Shown here piece after piece: positions 9,925 through 21,898 of a stretch of 64,000 nt of DNA (its first letter is position 1; every line of letters starts with the position of its first letter). The stretch comes from Cristatella mucedo (taxonomy: Eukaryota; Bryozoa; Phylactolaemata; Cristatellidae): contig WPIO01000164.1 of NCBI GenBank assembly GCA_009760855.2, positions 107,001-171,000 on the forward strand. The letters run 5' to 3'. The notes beneath the pieces were generated by a model. That model had not been told where the DNA came from. It was given only the letters and a program-made list of their open reading frames with translations, and searched no databases. The position numbers and the translations under genes are program-made.

Positions 9925-10115
9925 TCTGCATACTGAGTGTTAAAAAGTTGAGGGTTAGCTGATTCAGCAGCCTTATGTATACAGCGGCAGAAGAGCCTTA
10001 ACGGCCTCACCGCCGCTTGCAGTGGGCAATAAAGGATCTTCCACTGCAGGACTCGAACTCACATCTTGCATAGAGAAGAGTGAGCACCGCACCAATGGGC
10101 TACGACCGTACGTTA
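9925..10115 (-). mobile_element. SINE-2 copy
   Basis: Reverse complement has a tRNA-like head with a B-box-like GAGTTCGAGTCCTGCAGTGG. The shared body follows (GATCCTTTATTGCCCACTGC, then CAAGCGGCGGTG, GGCTCTTCTGCCGCTGTATA and GAATCAGC). It is one of the better preserved copies. Confidence 0.75.
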
Positions 10116-10436
10116 TTATTAACCGATTGACATCCTTCCTTTGGCAGCGTCATTAAGGATGAATTTAGTTCTACGGTACAATACAAGCCCACTTTCAATT
10201 ATATTAATTATTTATTGGCCCTGGGGTTGTAATGCCCACCTTTAGCCACAAAAGTCAATGTGCATACATTTGGTGACCGAAGTAGCGGGCTCGGCATTTT
10301 TTATTCGCGGGGTTGTCATAATTTCAAAATAAGATTCAAGCGAGATGTTACCTCTTGTCACGACAATCTCCCAACTTCGCCCCCAAATATGGATCCAGAA
10401 TGTTTCTGGCTAGGCAGCAAGCTGGTATTGATCCGG

Positions 10437-10768
10437 TTTGAGCATGTGTCATCATTGCTAAAAGAGCTAGGATGGCTGCCGGAGCGAGTTAAACGCGACG
10501 GGGATTTGCTTCTTAAAAAGCAAGTAAAAACGAACCTGTTTGTCACAGCATTTAGCTGGTCCCATTGATTCGATCATTTACGTGCTTATGGGTGCCGACA
10601 CTGTCGCATGCTGCCACTAACCACACTTGCCCTGTGCATGTCACCCCTAACCATGCTGTTTATCGAGCATGATACCACTTACCATTCGTTCGTGCTTCCT
10701 TTGCAGCAAATGTAACGTAGAAAGAGATTGAGCTCTCTGAGAGGGCGCTTTATCAAATGTATTATTAT
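10437..10768 (+). mobile_element. Chimeric LINE: L2-B-like start joined to L2-A 3'UTR
   Basis: The left part reads SSLLKELGWLPERVKRDGDL, which matches the L2-B segment SPLLKELGWLPVHLK at 24690. From about 10520 the sequence switches to L2-A (FVTAFSWSH, then the CATGCTGCCACTAACCACAC-like 3'UTR, AGAAAGAGATTGAGC and an ATT tail). This may be a template switch or a nested insertion. Confidence 0.65.
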
Positions 10769-13397
10769 GAGCGGGATTCTATCGGCCACGATGCAAGCGC
10801 CAGCGTTCCTTATGGCCAACTCCGAGTGTAGGAGCCCCTACCTTATCTTTTTGGGTGGAGTGGGTGCAGCTCAAGTGGCCCTCCGCGGTGCAGCTTGGCT
10901 GAATGTCAACATTTATTGCTGCGGTTACTAGGGCGGTTTCCATCAGTTGAACTGAGGCACCGAGGGCTGCGTTAAAAGATTTCGGCCACTCATCCGAAAA
11001 AAACCAACCTCACAGCGGTCTGCACTGAAGGCAGTAGATGCCAGCCTGCGAAATAGTCATTGCATATTAGCCATTAGTAATATTAGTCATTGCATTTTAG
11101 CCATTGCTGTGTGTTCCATTTGAGGAGCCACCAAGGAAGGAGGAAGAACGTACGGTTGGAAGTTTTGCTATCAGGAATCTTTTTGCTTGGGCTTTGCCTG
11201 TGTACCTGTGCATACTTGCCACAGGTCTTACTTACCGGTGGCCAAGAGTTGATTCGTGTTGGCTCTAACCAGTTCGCAGGCAAGTCCACGCGGATTGGGA
11301 GTTATGTCCCCATCTTATGTGATTCAGCTCTCCATGAGAGCACATTTAATGATGTATCTCAAATACCAATGGAACGATCGGCATGCACATTGGCATAACA
11401 ACAGGGTAACATGAGCTATTATTTGATGCAACCATAGCTGTCATGTTGATCTTCAGATGACCTGTAAGAGTCAAAGTCACGACCAAAACGTTTTTTTTTG
11501 GCCAAATCAACAGATTCACTACCATGTACTGTAAAAATACGACAATGCCAACAAAATATTAGTTGCGACTTAATACTTAGTTGCAATGTGCGCCGTATCT
11601 AAAAAGGGGATAACGAATTTATTTGACATGTCAAACTGGGCAACATCGAGTGGGCAACATCCTGTGCTATACTCACGACACCGACAGCCAAGATGAACAA
11701 GGCGTCCGTTGGAACCGATCGAGGCCAGCTTACATCACTGGGATGCAAATTCTGTAGAACTTGTCAGATACAAAGTGAACCGTTCAGGAGTCACCTGCAT
11801 GACCCTAGCTGGCAGCACCGACCTAGTTGTCGAAGGCCCATAACAATGGATATCAGTGGCCAATACAGTTGAATTATCTTTCTGGAAGATTTCCGAGTTT
11901 AAACAATCATGATTACTAATGAATATGATGCTTGATAACCACCTGCCAGCATTCACCATTGCATACTCCAGAGCCAAAACCAGAGGTTTCGGCTAGCGTA
12001 AAGACAATAGACGACCGACGACCAATAGGGTAACAAGCAGGCATGTGTTAATAAGCTGCACAATCTGTGGAACGATCAGAAAATTGCCTAAAAAAGGCAT
12101 TTCTTAAAAAAGGCAGTTCCTCGGCTCAGACCAAAACAGTACACGGTGACAGACAAGCACGTGATCGATCATGTTTGATTCATAAGTGCTGAGCAGTGAG
12201 GAGCTACTCGTAAGATAATTCACCAGGACAGGACAATGTCTTTGCCTGCCTTCTGATTGTCCTGCTATTTGCCTACTCCTTTTTTCAACATACATCTTCT
12301 CTTAGATTCGGCATTCTCGATGCTCGCCTTCTGAAACCTCACTCCAGATTTTCATTAATCCCTCACCCCTTGAAGATGCGTTCACAGCCCTTAGTTTTAT
12401 CGGCATACACCTTTCTGACGGCTTCTTAGGTAGCTGCAACGGTAACACAGTCGAGCTCTTTAGAATGACTAATGGGCAGGTTCTTGGCTACTGCTTTCTT
12501 CCACTTGACCAGGCGGCCTGACTCACCAGCGTTACCGGACGTTTGCGGACAAACGGATGGGCGTTGCGATGCAATACTGGACTTTTCAGTCGTTTATACC
12601 GAGAAAAATTAATTGGGTATTGGTGTAGTTATTGAAGAAGAATCTTATAAAGGAAACCTATAAGTATATACTTTATAGCTAAATAAGTTCAGTTTTAGGG
12701 CACCCGTGGTCCTATTATGGCCTCAGCAGGTTTTTATAGAGCCTACTTTAAGCTAACATAGCAAAAGCAACCATTGCAGCCACGGTAATCATTTTCCAGG
12801 GTAATCGATCTGCGTCCCTATATTTCCGGTAGCCTGGCTGGATTTTAAATAGTTTATTTGTTTTGCTTTCTTCCACTTGCACCAGACGCCTATCCATCGG
12901 GGCAATGCACGTGATCTGGAAGAGAATCATTCGAATAAGGCCATCAACTAAACATACACGTGGTCTCGGTAAGCTAGATTCTCCTACGCTGCTCACCCCA
13001 GTTGCTTCGTTTACACTATTTACATCACGGCCTGCACTCTTAAGTACCGTCAGCATACTGTGCATTAACACGACGCGGAGGAGACGACATAGCAACACTT
13101 AGCTGTGTACTCGGCGGCAGAATTTACGTCGCACGCGGGTTCACTTAAATAGTGCAGATTGAAGAAAGGTACTGAACTCGATGTAAGGGTGTCGGGATGC
13201 ATCCGGTTCACGGGTTAACCCGCCTACATAGCAACCGCACAAGGCTCCAGAGACGGTTACGACTGCAGAGCATTCGTCCGGCAGCCAACATACAAATTTC
13301 CTTAGGACTTCGATGCAAATAATAAGTGGCAGATGAATTCTTGGCAGGAATATGCTTTGGCTAACATCGCAGTACAAGTGAGAAGCCAAGTCGCTGT
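10769..13397. other. Unassigned 2.6 kb
   Basis: No gene or known element was recognised. Open frames are short and overlap. A diverged direct repeat of about 35 bp (GCTTTCTTCCACTTG followed by ACCAG-CG-CCT) occurs near 12490 and 12867. A short ATTAGCCATTAGTAATATTA-like internal repetition lies at 11055-11105. Confidence 0.4.
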
Positions 13398-13480
13398 ACG
13401 AATGTAAAGTGCCTTGAAAGAGATTGAGTTCTCTGAGGGCGATATTTCAAATATGCTATTATTATTTTAATTAATATTAA
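13398..13480 (+). mobile_element. L2-A 3' terminus fragment
   Basis: AATGTAAAGTGCCTTGAAAG continues into GAGATTGAGTTCTCTGAGGG and an ATT-rich tail. Only the terminus is present. Confidence 0.8.
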
Positions 13481-14154
13481 GGCTCGCATATTTCTATCAG
13501 TAAGCATGTCGAACTTGATCTGCCTTTTCGAGCGCTCCAATACAATGCACATTTAGCAATGACTTCACGATTGATTACTATTCAAATGAACTTTTGGATT
13601 GTAACACATGCTTCTTGTATGTTCAGGTCTGGTACAGCGAACTTCGCGGTAACTTATGACGATAAATGATCACAATAAGACTGTTACTTCCGGTTTATAA
13701 GTGTTTTAAACTTGGTGTAAGTTTTGAATTTTCCTGAATTGCGTTTCTATAAAAAATTGGCCAACAAGTTTTCCGATAGAACGACAAAATAAAAAACGAT
13801 TGTTTTCACATTTATTTCACTTTCCGCTAGGTCAAGGTCATATTTGAGACCACTCACGTGGGCCGACTATAGTGGTAAGAAGAAGCCAGCTAATGCCGTG
13901 CTCGAAAATAATCTCAAACATTAAACTAGCCGCATCTACTAAAAGCAAGCTTTAGAAAGCATACAAACGATCAATCCTAGCAAAGGCCAAGTCTTGCTTC
14001 TGTAAAAATTTTGTTGAATCACAGATGCACAATCTAAAAATGCTGATACCACCAAAAATGCATCAACCATCTCCTTAACCCCTTTCAGATTAGCTCCTCA
14101 CCCAGTGATAACTAATAACAATACAAATTATGATTTAAATACATTTGCTACAGC
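13481..14154. other. Unassigned
   Basis: AT-rich unique sequence. Near 13920-14095 there are scattered L2-A interior words (for example the segment equivalent to AAAATGCTGAT-CATCAACCATCTCCT, plus strand). An old L2-A piece probably underlies 13915-14105. Confidence 0.4.
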
Positions 14155-14525
14155 TCAAAGGAAGCGAGAACGAATGGTTAGCCGTAGCTCAATGACAACA
14201 AGCATAACATGGTTAGAGGTCCCATGCTCACGGTCAGCATGCAAACATGGCTAGTGGCAGCATGCACATTGTCAGCACCTATACCCACACAAAGGACGAA
14301 TCGCGTAATAATTATGATAGTAATAACACACTTGATAAAGTGCTGCCAGAGAACTCAATCACTTTCTAGGCGCTTTACATTTGCTGCAAAGGAAACACGA
14401 TCGAATGGTTAGTGGTAGCATCCACGATAAATAGCAAGAATAACACGGTTAGGGATGACTTGCACAGAGTCAGCTAGCAAGTGTGGTTAGTGGCCAAATG
14501 CACAGTGTCAGCACGATTAAGCTCA
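14155..14525 (-). mobile_element. Two L2-A 3' ends in tandem
   Basis: Reverse-strand L2-A 3'UTR appears twice. The copy at 14155-14303 lacks its tail. The copy at 14305-14525 has ACACTTGATAAAGTGC, CACTTTCTAGGCGCTTTACA and TTTGCTGCAAAGGAAACACG. Both carry the CAGCATGCAAACATGG-like and GTGTCAGCAC landmarks. Confidence 0.8.
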
Positions 14526-14528
14526 TAG

Positions 14529-14995
14529 TTTAATGTAATGTAATGTATCTCCGTCTGTAACTCCACAAGGCCGAAAAGACTATGTGGGCGTTACGCAGGA
14601 GAGTTTGGTATAGCGGACTCACAACCTAAGTGGCTTTCTGTATGCATTCGGTAGCCAAAAGACTTCATCTCGTGCATCAAATAGAAAGTGGGAAGCATAG
14701 CAGAGTCAAGAAAGCAGTTGAGGTAGTGAGTAGAATGGAAGCAGCAGCTCAGGACCGTTGGAAAAGACGAGCCACAGTCGGCAGCAGGAGAGTAGTTGTC
14801 GTTGCGTGAGAATTGTGGAAGCGAGTTCCACACTCTAGGAACTGTAGAGCTAAAGCTTCTGTCGCCAACGGTCCTTAAGCAGAGGAACGGAACAGCGAAT
14901 TTATTGTCCATTCAGGACCAGAGGGTAGGAAGAGGCTGAAACGGGTGCAGCAGTTCAGCTAGGTATGGAGAAGCCAAGCCGTGGCGCCTTATGGG
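14529..14995 (-). mobile_element. L2-B LINE 3' end with (CATTA)n tail
   Basis: The minus-strand ORF (14591-14911) reads MDNKFAVPFLCLRTVGDRSF, then RVWNSLPQFSRNDNYSP and ends near a MKSFGYRMHTESHLGCE-like segment. The noncoding end and TAATGTAATGTAATG (reverse of CATTACATTACATTA) follow at 14529-14545. The protein tail is L2-like but distinct from L2-A, and this copy helps define L2-B. Confidence 0.8.
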
Positions 14996-15000
14996 TCAGC

Positions 15001-15520
15001 ATAAAGGACGAACCACAGGGACCCACTAAATGCTGTGATAAATAGGTGCGATTTGTTTCTTTTTAATTGTGGTCAAGGAAGGGGATGTTCTGACGCAAGT
15101 CGGGAGTGAGTCCCAGGCTTTGGGAGCATACGAATTAAAGGCAGGTCTCCACAGGATTTGAGGTTTGTACGAGGTATTGGTAAACAGTTACATTCCGAAA
15201 AGCAGGTGGTACGAAGCTTAGCCTGGTGGGGCAGTAGATCTGATAGGTAGGCTGGAGCCAAATAATAAAGGGACCTAAAAGTGAGCAACAAAATCTTGAA
15301 GTCGATGAGTTGCTTGACTGGTGGGCAGTGCAGGTCGGAGAGAAGTAGTGTGATGTGGCAACTGCAACGCTCACCACAGATAAGCCTAGTTGTAGAGTTT
15401 TGCAGCAGATCCACTAAATGATAAATTGATATGCTTTTAGCTTTTCTAAAATGTGGTGTAGTTAGGGTATGTGATGATGTAGGTCGGAAGTGAGTTCCAG
15501 GCTTTGGAAGCACGTATACA
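15001..15520 (-). mobile_element. L2-A LINE fragments
   Basis: Minus-strand peptides [39 protein letters not shown] and [18 protein letters not shown] mark the L2-A C-terminus in two frames (15001-15405). A second short L2-A piece repeats the CCAGGCTTTGGAAGCA-like segment at 15453-15515. Confidence 0.8.
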
Positions 15521-15576
15521 CGACACCTGCTTAAGTGCTTGACAAGCTTGCACTTCTTACTAAGCACACTGTGAAT

Positions 15577-15584
<8 letters not shown>

Positions 15585-15644
<60 letters not shown>

Positions 15645-15745
15645 GCACACACACGCGCACACACAAACACGCACACACAAACACGCACACACAAACACGC
15701 ACACACAAACACGCACACACAAACACGCGCGCGCGCACACACACA
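15585..15745. repeat. (CA)n microsatellite grading into (CACACAAACACG)n
   Basis: A pure CA run to about 15640, then GCGCACACACAC and several 12-bp ACACAAACACGC units, ending in a short GC run and ACACACAC. Cys/Val or His/Thr frames across it are artefacts. Confidence 0.95.
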
Positions 15746-15782
15746 TTTAAGACTACCACCTCTGCCACAAACGACTACTGCA

Positions 15783-17490
15783 GATCATACAAATCGATCT
15801 TAACAAAGGCCAAGTCAAGCCTGTAAGAAATATTGTTGAATCATAGATGCACAATCCAAAAATGCTGATGTCAACCATCAATCACCTCACTGACCGGTCC
15901 CAGGTTAGCTCTTCACTTCGTAATCCTTGTGATCATCTAGCAGATCACTTTTATGCTTTTTTGTCTTTAAGATAGCCAAGATAAGACAGTCCACCCCTAA
16001 GGTAACAACATCCTTACTAGTCTCATTTTCTTCAATAACAGGCACACAAGACTCTTCTCTCTCAATTCTGTACGATGCAGCTGATCTGCAGCTGCCAGAC
16101 AAAACTAACGTAATAAATATGTTCTTAGCCTTGGATCTTGCCCGGCACCTTATAAAAAGCCTGTTAGGCTATTAATTAAGAAACCAAAACAAGACAAGAA
16201 AAACTTCAGCAACTTCCATCCAGTCGCTCTACTGCAGTTACTACCCAGTTATATCAAGGCACTGCAAAAAGTAGTGACAGACCCTTTAAACTCTTACATT
16301 AAAACCTAAAACCTTGCAAGTTTGTTCGAGACCGGTTTCAGTGTTAATCACTCCACAGAGTCAGCAATGCTTCTGGTTTCTAATGACCTTCTCATAAATG
16401 CAGACTAAGATAGAGTCTCTACGGTTGTTTTGTTTGAACTTTCGGTAGCGTTGGCTACTACTGGTCACTAAGTTCTTCTCGAGCGCCTCAACTCGCCTGG
16501 GCATCACTGGCACTGTACTGCAATTGTTAAGGTCTCAGCAAAAAACTCCCACCTAACAATGTCAGCAGACAGATATTATTCGAGGAAACCACACAAGTAT
16601 GTGGTACCTCAAGGCTCCCTGCTAGGTCCGAGTTTTTCACAACTTATACTTTCACTCTCACCGATTAAATCACCAAGCACAATATAGGCTTTCGTATACA
16701 TGCGGCTGACACTCAGTTGTACCTTTGTTTTAACCTCTCCAAGCTCTCTAGCACATTAAATTCTCTCAACTCCCTTGCAGCACGTAATGCTGACATCTGC
16801 ACTTGAATGGCATCAACCTTTCTCGAATTGAATGATAAAAATCAAGTTAATAGTCTTGGGCAAATCAAGAGTGACTATGAAATAGGAAAGCTTAACCTTT
16901 AAAATCTGCTATGCTAGGTCATCTCCAGTAATATCTTCATAGAATCTAACCATGGTTTTTCAAAGTGACCTAGCACTAGACGACTACATCAGCTCCACAG
17001 TCAACTCTGCTTACTTTAGGCTAAATAATATTGCAAAAATTCGGGCCAATTTAGACGTAAACCATCCAATCCGGGTCACGGATTTCCAATATCGCGTCTC
17101 GACTTCTGTAATTTAATACTTGCTGGTCTGCCGGCCTATTAAATCAGGCACTGACAATAGCTGCAGAACTCTGCAGTTATGCTTGTCAGTCGTATCAGTT
17201 GCCAGCTGCCATATCACAACAATTCTCGCCGCCCCATGTTTGCATCGACTTCACTCCGGAAGGACTGAAGTCATCCTCTGACTTGTCGACATTTGAAAAA
17301 AGGCAAAAGAATGCACCCGTTTTTTACCGCATCAGCTGGTACCTTGTGTGCTTATGTGTGACGACACGGTGCATGTATACCATTCACCATTGGTTATCCT
17401 TCGGTTACAGCAATTGCTAAGTGCCTAGGAAGAGATCGAGTTCTCTGAGGGTGCTATACAGACGTAAATATTGTTATTTTTATTAATTCA
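15783..17490 (+). mobile_element. L2-A LINE relic, RT domain to tail
   Basis: Heavily frameshifted, but collinear with better copies. It starts at the GATC-TTAACAAAGGCCAAG region upstream of RT. It continues with FETGFSVNHSTESAMLLVSN (RT palm), KYVVPQGSLLGPSFSQLILS (the RT segment before the YADD-like site), FQSDLALDDYISSTVNSAYF and SCRTLQLCLSVVSVASCHI. It ends with AGAGATCGAGTTCTCTGAGG and an ATT-rich tail near 17470-17487. Many stops indicate great age. Confidence 0.75.
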
Positions 17491-17594
17491 GTACACGTTG
17501 GTAATTAGAGTTTTTATTAGAGTTTTACTAGCTTTAAGTTGGTTTGCTTTACTAGTTTTTACTTGGGGGTTTAGTAGCCACGAGAGTTTTCTGT

Positions 17595-18185
17595 AATTTT
17601 GTTTGCTTGCCTAAGTGGTGATCTAGCTGACTGCTTCTCTAGCTTCTTTGTCAACAAACTAGACAATATCAGTGACTCCACCTCTAAGGTTGCAGCATCT
17701 TCCCTGGACGCCTGTCTCTCAAAAAAACCCACTGAACTCGTCTACCTCAATTCCGTGCAGCACCTCAATGTCTGCTTTCAAGGAGTCTGTTGGCTACCGA
17801 ATGTGTACCGAAAGCTGCATAGGCTGTGAGTGTGCTATACAAAACTCTCCCGTGTAACACCCACATGGTCTTTGTGGCTTTGTGGAGTTGCAGAGTAAGA
17901 TACATTACATTACAAGGAGGCCAAGGGTGACCTCATCCTCAAATTCATTTCAGACAAACAAGCTTACTATATACAAACCCTTTCCCCAACGTCCAAGTTC
18001 TAAAATGCATACATCTGCTGCTGCCATGCAGAACTAACATTATAAATGTCATTAGCTCCATGTCATGCCCCAGCATCTTTCAAAAATGCTGTAGTCAGGC
18101 CACGAATTAAGAAAACAACATTAGACCAAGAAAACTAGAGCAGTTTCTGCCCTGTCTTTCTTCTATCGTTCCCACAATTGTAATA
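17595..18185 (+). mobile_element. L2-A LINE interior fragment (host of a nested L2-B)
   Basis: Translates as GDLADCFSSFFVNKLDNISD up to HLNVCFQG, matching LADHFSSFFVEKIDNIRG at 31460. The element resumes at 17913 (the EAKGDLILKFISDK-like segment and onward to PASFKNAVVRPRIKK). The interruption is a short L2-B copy. Confidence 0.8.
17786..17912 (+). mobile_element. Nested L2-B 3' end with 7-bp target duplication
   Basis: A 127-bp L2-B tail piece (TCTGTTGGCTACCGAATGTG onward, ending TACATTACATTA) interrupts the L2-A ORF. CAAGGAG occurs on both sides (17779-17785 and 17913-17919). Removing the insert and one CAAGGAG restores collinearity with the L2-A copy at 31600. L2-B was therefore active after this L2-A had landed. 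Confidence 0.85.
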
Positions 18186-18187
18186 TA

Positions 18188-18188
18188 G

Positions 18189-18232
<44 letters not shown>
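18188..18232. repeat. (TA)n microsatellite
   Basis: Uninterrupted TA dinucleotides following the L2-A fragment. Confidence 0.95.
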
Positions 18233-18237
<5 letters not shown>

Positions 18238-18317
18238 AATATAATCGTGGTATAGCTGCAGCCTTGGTTAACAAGCACATCTTCTCTGACTAATGAGGCA
18301 CTAACTGATGAGGACTG

Positions 18318-18590
18318 ATGCCTAACCTGGTGGGGGACTAGATCTGATTGGTAGGCATGATAGGTAGGAGCCAAAGAAGGAAGAGACCTAAAATTGAGTT
18401 ACAAAACCTTGAAGTCGATGTGCTGCTTGACTGAAAGCCGGTGCAGGTCGGAGAAAAGTAGTGAGGTGTCGCAACTGCGATGCTCACAGAGAAAAGCCTA
18501 GCTGCAGAATTTTTCACCAGCCGTACATGCCTGATAGCACATGCCGGTAGACCAGCAAGCAGAGAGTTACAGAAGTCGATATAGGATGCA
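18318..18590 (-). mobile_element. L2-A LINE C-terminal fragment
   Basis: Minus-strand peptides YIDFCNSLLAGLPACAIRHV, VKNSAARLFSVSIAVATPHY and FSPTCTGFQSS match the L2-A region equivalent to 42700-42850. No tail is present. Confidence 0.8.
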
Positions 18591-18599
18591 CATCCAGAC

Positions 18600-19110
18600 T
18601 TCTGCATTCATGTGTTTGAAGATCTGAGTTCAGTTTCAACATATGTACATCCATGCTAGTGGTTTTGGTAGCATGGACTTTTGTTTGTGTAGTGTGCATA
18701 TGAGTATGCATGTGTGAATGCAAGATTGAGTATCTGTGCCAGTGCATGCATTTGTTCGTGCTCATTGCATGCACACGTAGGCATGTAGATGTGAGCGTTG
18801 ATCCGTGTGAGATGTTTGCATGTACCTGCGTAGGCTGCGTATATTGTGCACACATTTTGTGAACGTGAGAGAGAGCACGTGAGGGATAGTGTTCAATGTG
18901 TGACCATGCTTTGGTGCGCAGATGGACGCAGAATTGTGCTCCTGCACGTCTTTTAGTGCATGAAAGAGTGTACATTGTGCCTTCTAGGTGAACGTGTGGC
19001 TGTGCTGCATATACAAAATGATACGACAGCCTTCAACATACTGGGTGTATTAACGACATGTGATATTGACAGATTGCGACAAAAAGATTCACAGGATGTA
19101 CAAGATGTAA
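18600..19110. repeat. Cryptically simple TG/TGCATG-rich sequence
   Basis: No clean array, but TGCATG, GTGTG and ATGTGTG words are strongly over-represented up to about 18960. The 153-codon minus-strand frame (Met/His/Thr-rich) reflects this composition and is not taken as a gene. Confidence 0.5.
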
Positions 19111-19329
19111 AGTAACAAGACAAGTCTGTGCAAACATATGGCATACAAGTCAAAACGTATCACCATTGTGATGGGTAATTCTAAATCAGATTGTAATTTC
19201 CACTTACAACACATGAACAACGACATCGAGGACCTTGGTGGTTGCTCGTGTTTTAGGGTTAGCAAGTGTGAGGTTGGGTTATCCTGTAACTAAGTGGTAG
19301 GATTAACACACTCAATTCTTCATGCCTGC

Positions 19330-19513
19330 TAAAACAATACCAGCTGATTTAATAGCCTTGTTTTATATAGCATCAGAAGAGCCTTAAAGGCTTTCACCAC
19401 AGCTTGCAGCGGCAATAAAGGATCCACCACAGCAGGATTCGAACTTACAACCTAGGGACCAAGATCGTGAAAAGTAACGGATTGATGCAAAAGCACATCC
19501 ACATTTACCCGCG

Positions 19514-19574
<61 letters not shown>

Positions 19575-19600
19575 ACAGACACACACACACACAGACACAC
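19330..19600 (-). mobile_element. SINE-2 copy followed by a (CA)n array
   Basis: Reverse complement of 19330-19495 has a GTTCGAATCCTGCTGTGGTG B-box region, the GATCCTTTATTGCCGCTGCA body, CTCTTCTGATGCTATATAAA and AAATCAGC, as in other SINE-2 copies. From 19508 to about 19600 there is a CA-rich microsatellite starting with CGCGCGCGCG. Confidence 0.75.
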
Positions 19601-19817
19601 GGTTCGTAAACATGAACATGCACACAAATTAACACGTGTATTATGATAAACAAAAACATGCACACCTACAAAAAGCACAACAACGAGACCTTACAATCAT
19701 GCACAACACAGGATAAGACACTTGTGAATTTTTTTTACAATAGCTACCCTGTTTATTCTTGTGAAGGTATGCAAACTTTTGGTTGGATCACGTGTCCTAG
19801 GTTTACATTGTTTTTGT

Positions 19818-19915
19818 CAATATAATAATAACAATAATACATTAATATAACACCCTCAGAACTCAGTCTCTTTCTAGGCACTTTATATTTATTGCAAAGG
19901 AAGAACGATCGACAT
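19818..19915 (-). mobile_element. L2-A 3' terminus fragment
   Basis: The reverse complement ends in a GAGACTGAGTTCTGAGGGTG-like segment and an ATT-rich tail. The TTTCTAGGCACTTTATATTT landmark is visible on the plus strand. Confidence 0.75.
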
Positions 19916-21898
19916 ACCAAATCAAGTCGACCATTGCATACTGTGAATAAGTAGACATACTATCCACCGTGTTCGGCGATATCGCACCAATACAGGTCTG
20001 ATGAAGAAGCGCACATCGACCAGATAAGTTGGCTCAGCACAACCTTACTGGACACCGAGTTGATTGTCCTTACATCGTAAGCTAAACTACCGATACCATA
20101 AACATGAATTCATTTTGAATATAATCAAATGCATTTTGATATAAACCAACGTCCTAAGCGCATAGAAAACGAATTAATGTTCACCGGAAGTTCACCTATT
20201 ACTGCCTTACACTGTAAAGTAAAGCGTGAGATTACCGAAGACCATGTACAAAGATATGACAAAAACTTCACTGCAGAGTAGAGTTATGCAGGGAAATTGA
20301 GCTTGTCGATTCCTCTGCTTGTCGGGTGCCCCACAACGGTAGCTCATGCACTATTGGAAGAGACCTGGCTACGGCCCAGACGTCTGGTAAGCCTGACTTC
20401 CTCTACACGAACGCAAAAAAGGATAGCATACACGGTTGCTCTTGAGGCTAGCTTGAGATACACTGTGCCAGCAACTCGAGCGCCTATTCAACAATTCACA
20501 AACGACAGTACTCGCATTGCCAAGTCTGATCACACCTGTACACATTAAATTTGGGAAAACCCTAAATTTACATAAACGTGCACGTACCAAAGAATGCACG
20601 GCTTATGCATGTTCATGATTTTGCATGTGCATGGTCATGTTTTTGCAAATGTATACAAGCATACACATGCACAAACACACACCAGCCACAAGAGTGCGCA
20701 AATATAATATGAATTGCCAATGTCCTCAGTGACATCTAAATAAGATATGGCCTGAAATTCGCTGGCACCATGCCGCTGTCGAGAATCATCTCGGATGGAA
20801 GAAGCAATTCTAAAATTTGGCACGGTAACAGCAGCTAGCCGCGTGAACTGCGTTGGGCCATAACCCATTATCGGTACCGGCATTGCTACATCAAAAATAA
20901 AGTTTCGAAATTATTTAAGCAACAAATGTAAAAACTTATCCCATTCCTCATTTGTTGTATCCAGGTCCGCCTAATGATGACAGCTGGCAAATCTCGGCAG
21001 TCGGATAAATGGGCAGACAGCTGCGAGCAACCTCTCGCAAAAACAGTATATGGAGTTTCACCACTGCGAGAGAAAAAATGAGCATAATAATTCTGACTTG
21101 TGCATGAAGCAAGCCCAACCCGAAAAAGAAACGATGAGCCGCTGCAGAACGAACAGTGGCTGGCGTTGCAAAACCAACCGGACAACTATCGCTCTGAAAA
21201 TTAAAACATGGAAGAACAAAAAGAAAGTTGCTCCATACGAATCTTCTTATTTTTGTGACAAAGATAGCCAAACCATGCGATGGCTTTCGGGTTCATTTTC
21301 ATCCACACCGGCACAGGCTGCACGCTCGGAAGACGGGAGCCCGGAACAATGCCAAGGTCGAACGGAAAGCTTCAAAATTCGGGTTTGGTTCACAGAAATG
21401 GTCGTCTCTTCATTTTCATCTAAATTTGAGTTTTTAATAGCACATAGTATAATAGTTCTTAATTTCTTTGCATGAACCGTGCATCGAGGAGAAATCCCTC
21501 GCTCGCCAGCCTGGTTTAGACGGCGAGTCTTTCTTCGTACCTTTTTCTTAACTACTAGTTTTACTTCAATGACTTGTTCACACAATGCTGTGTAATCGAA
21601 TACCACGGAAAATCGCGTACGTACCCACAACGAGACCGACAGACATGCAGCACAATCACTGTGCAGAAAGCTTCAACAAAAATACCGGCATTCTGCCAGC
21701 CTATTTCTAATCTCCCGAATCAAAGAGAGCACATGGAACTTAGTAACTGTATAAGTACATACGTTAAAGTACGGTGCTTTTACGAGTGATTAAACTCTTT
21801 CACTGAAACTTTCCTTAAATCCTATTAGTGACAAAAGAAGTAGAACGCAGAGATATACAACAAGAACTGTCAAGATATAGTGTAAGAAATAGAAAAAA
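19916..21898. other. Unassigned 2 kb
   Basis: Short open frames on both strands, the longest 141 codons at 21050-21475 (plus), Lys/Ser-rich with no motif recognised. No CpG enrichment, splice-framed exon or known repeat was identified. Confidence 0.4.
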
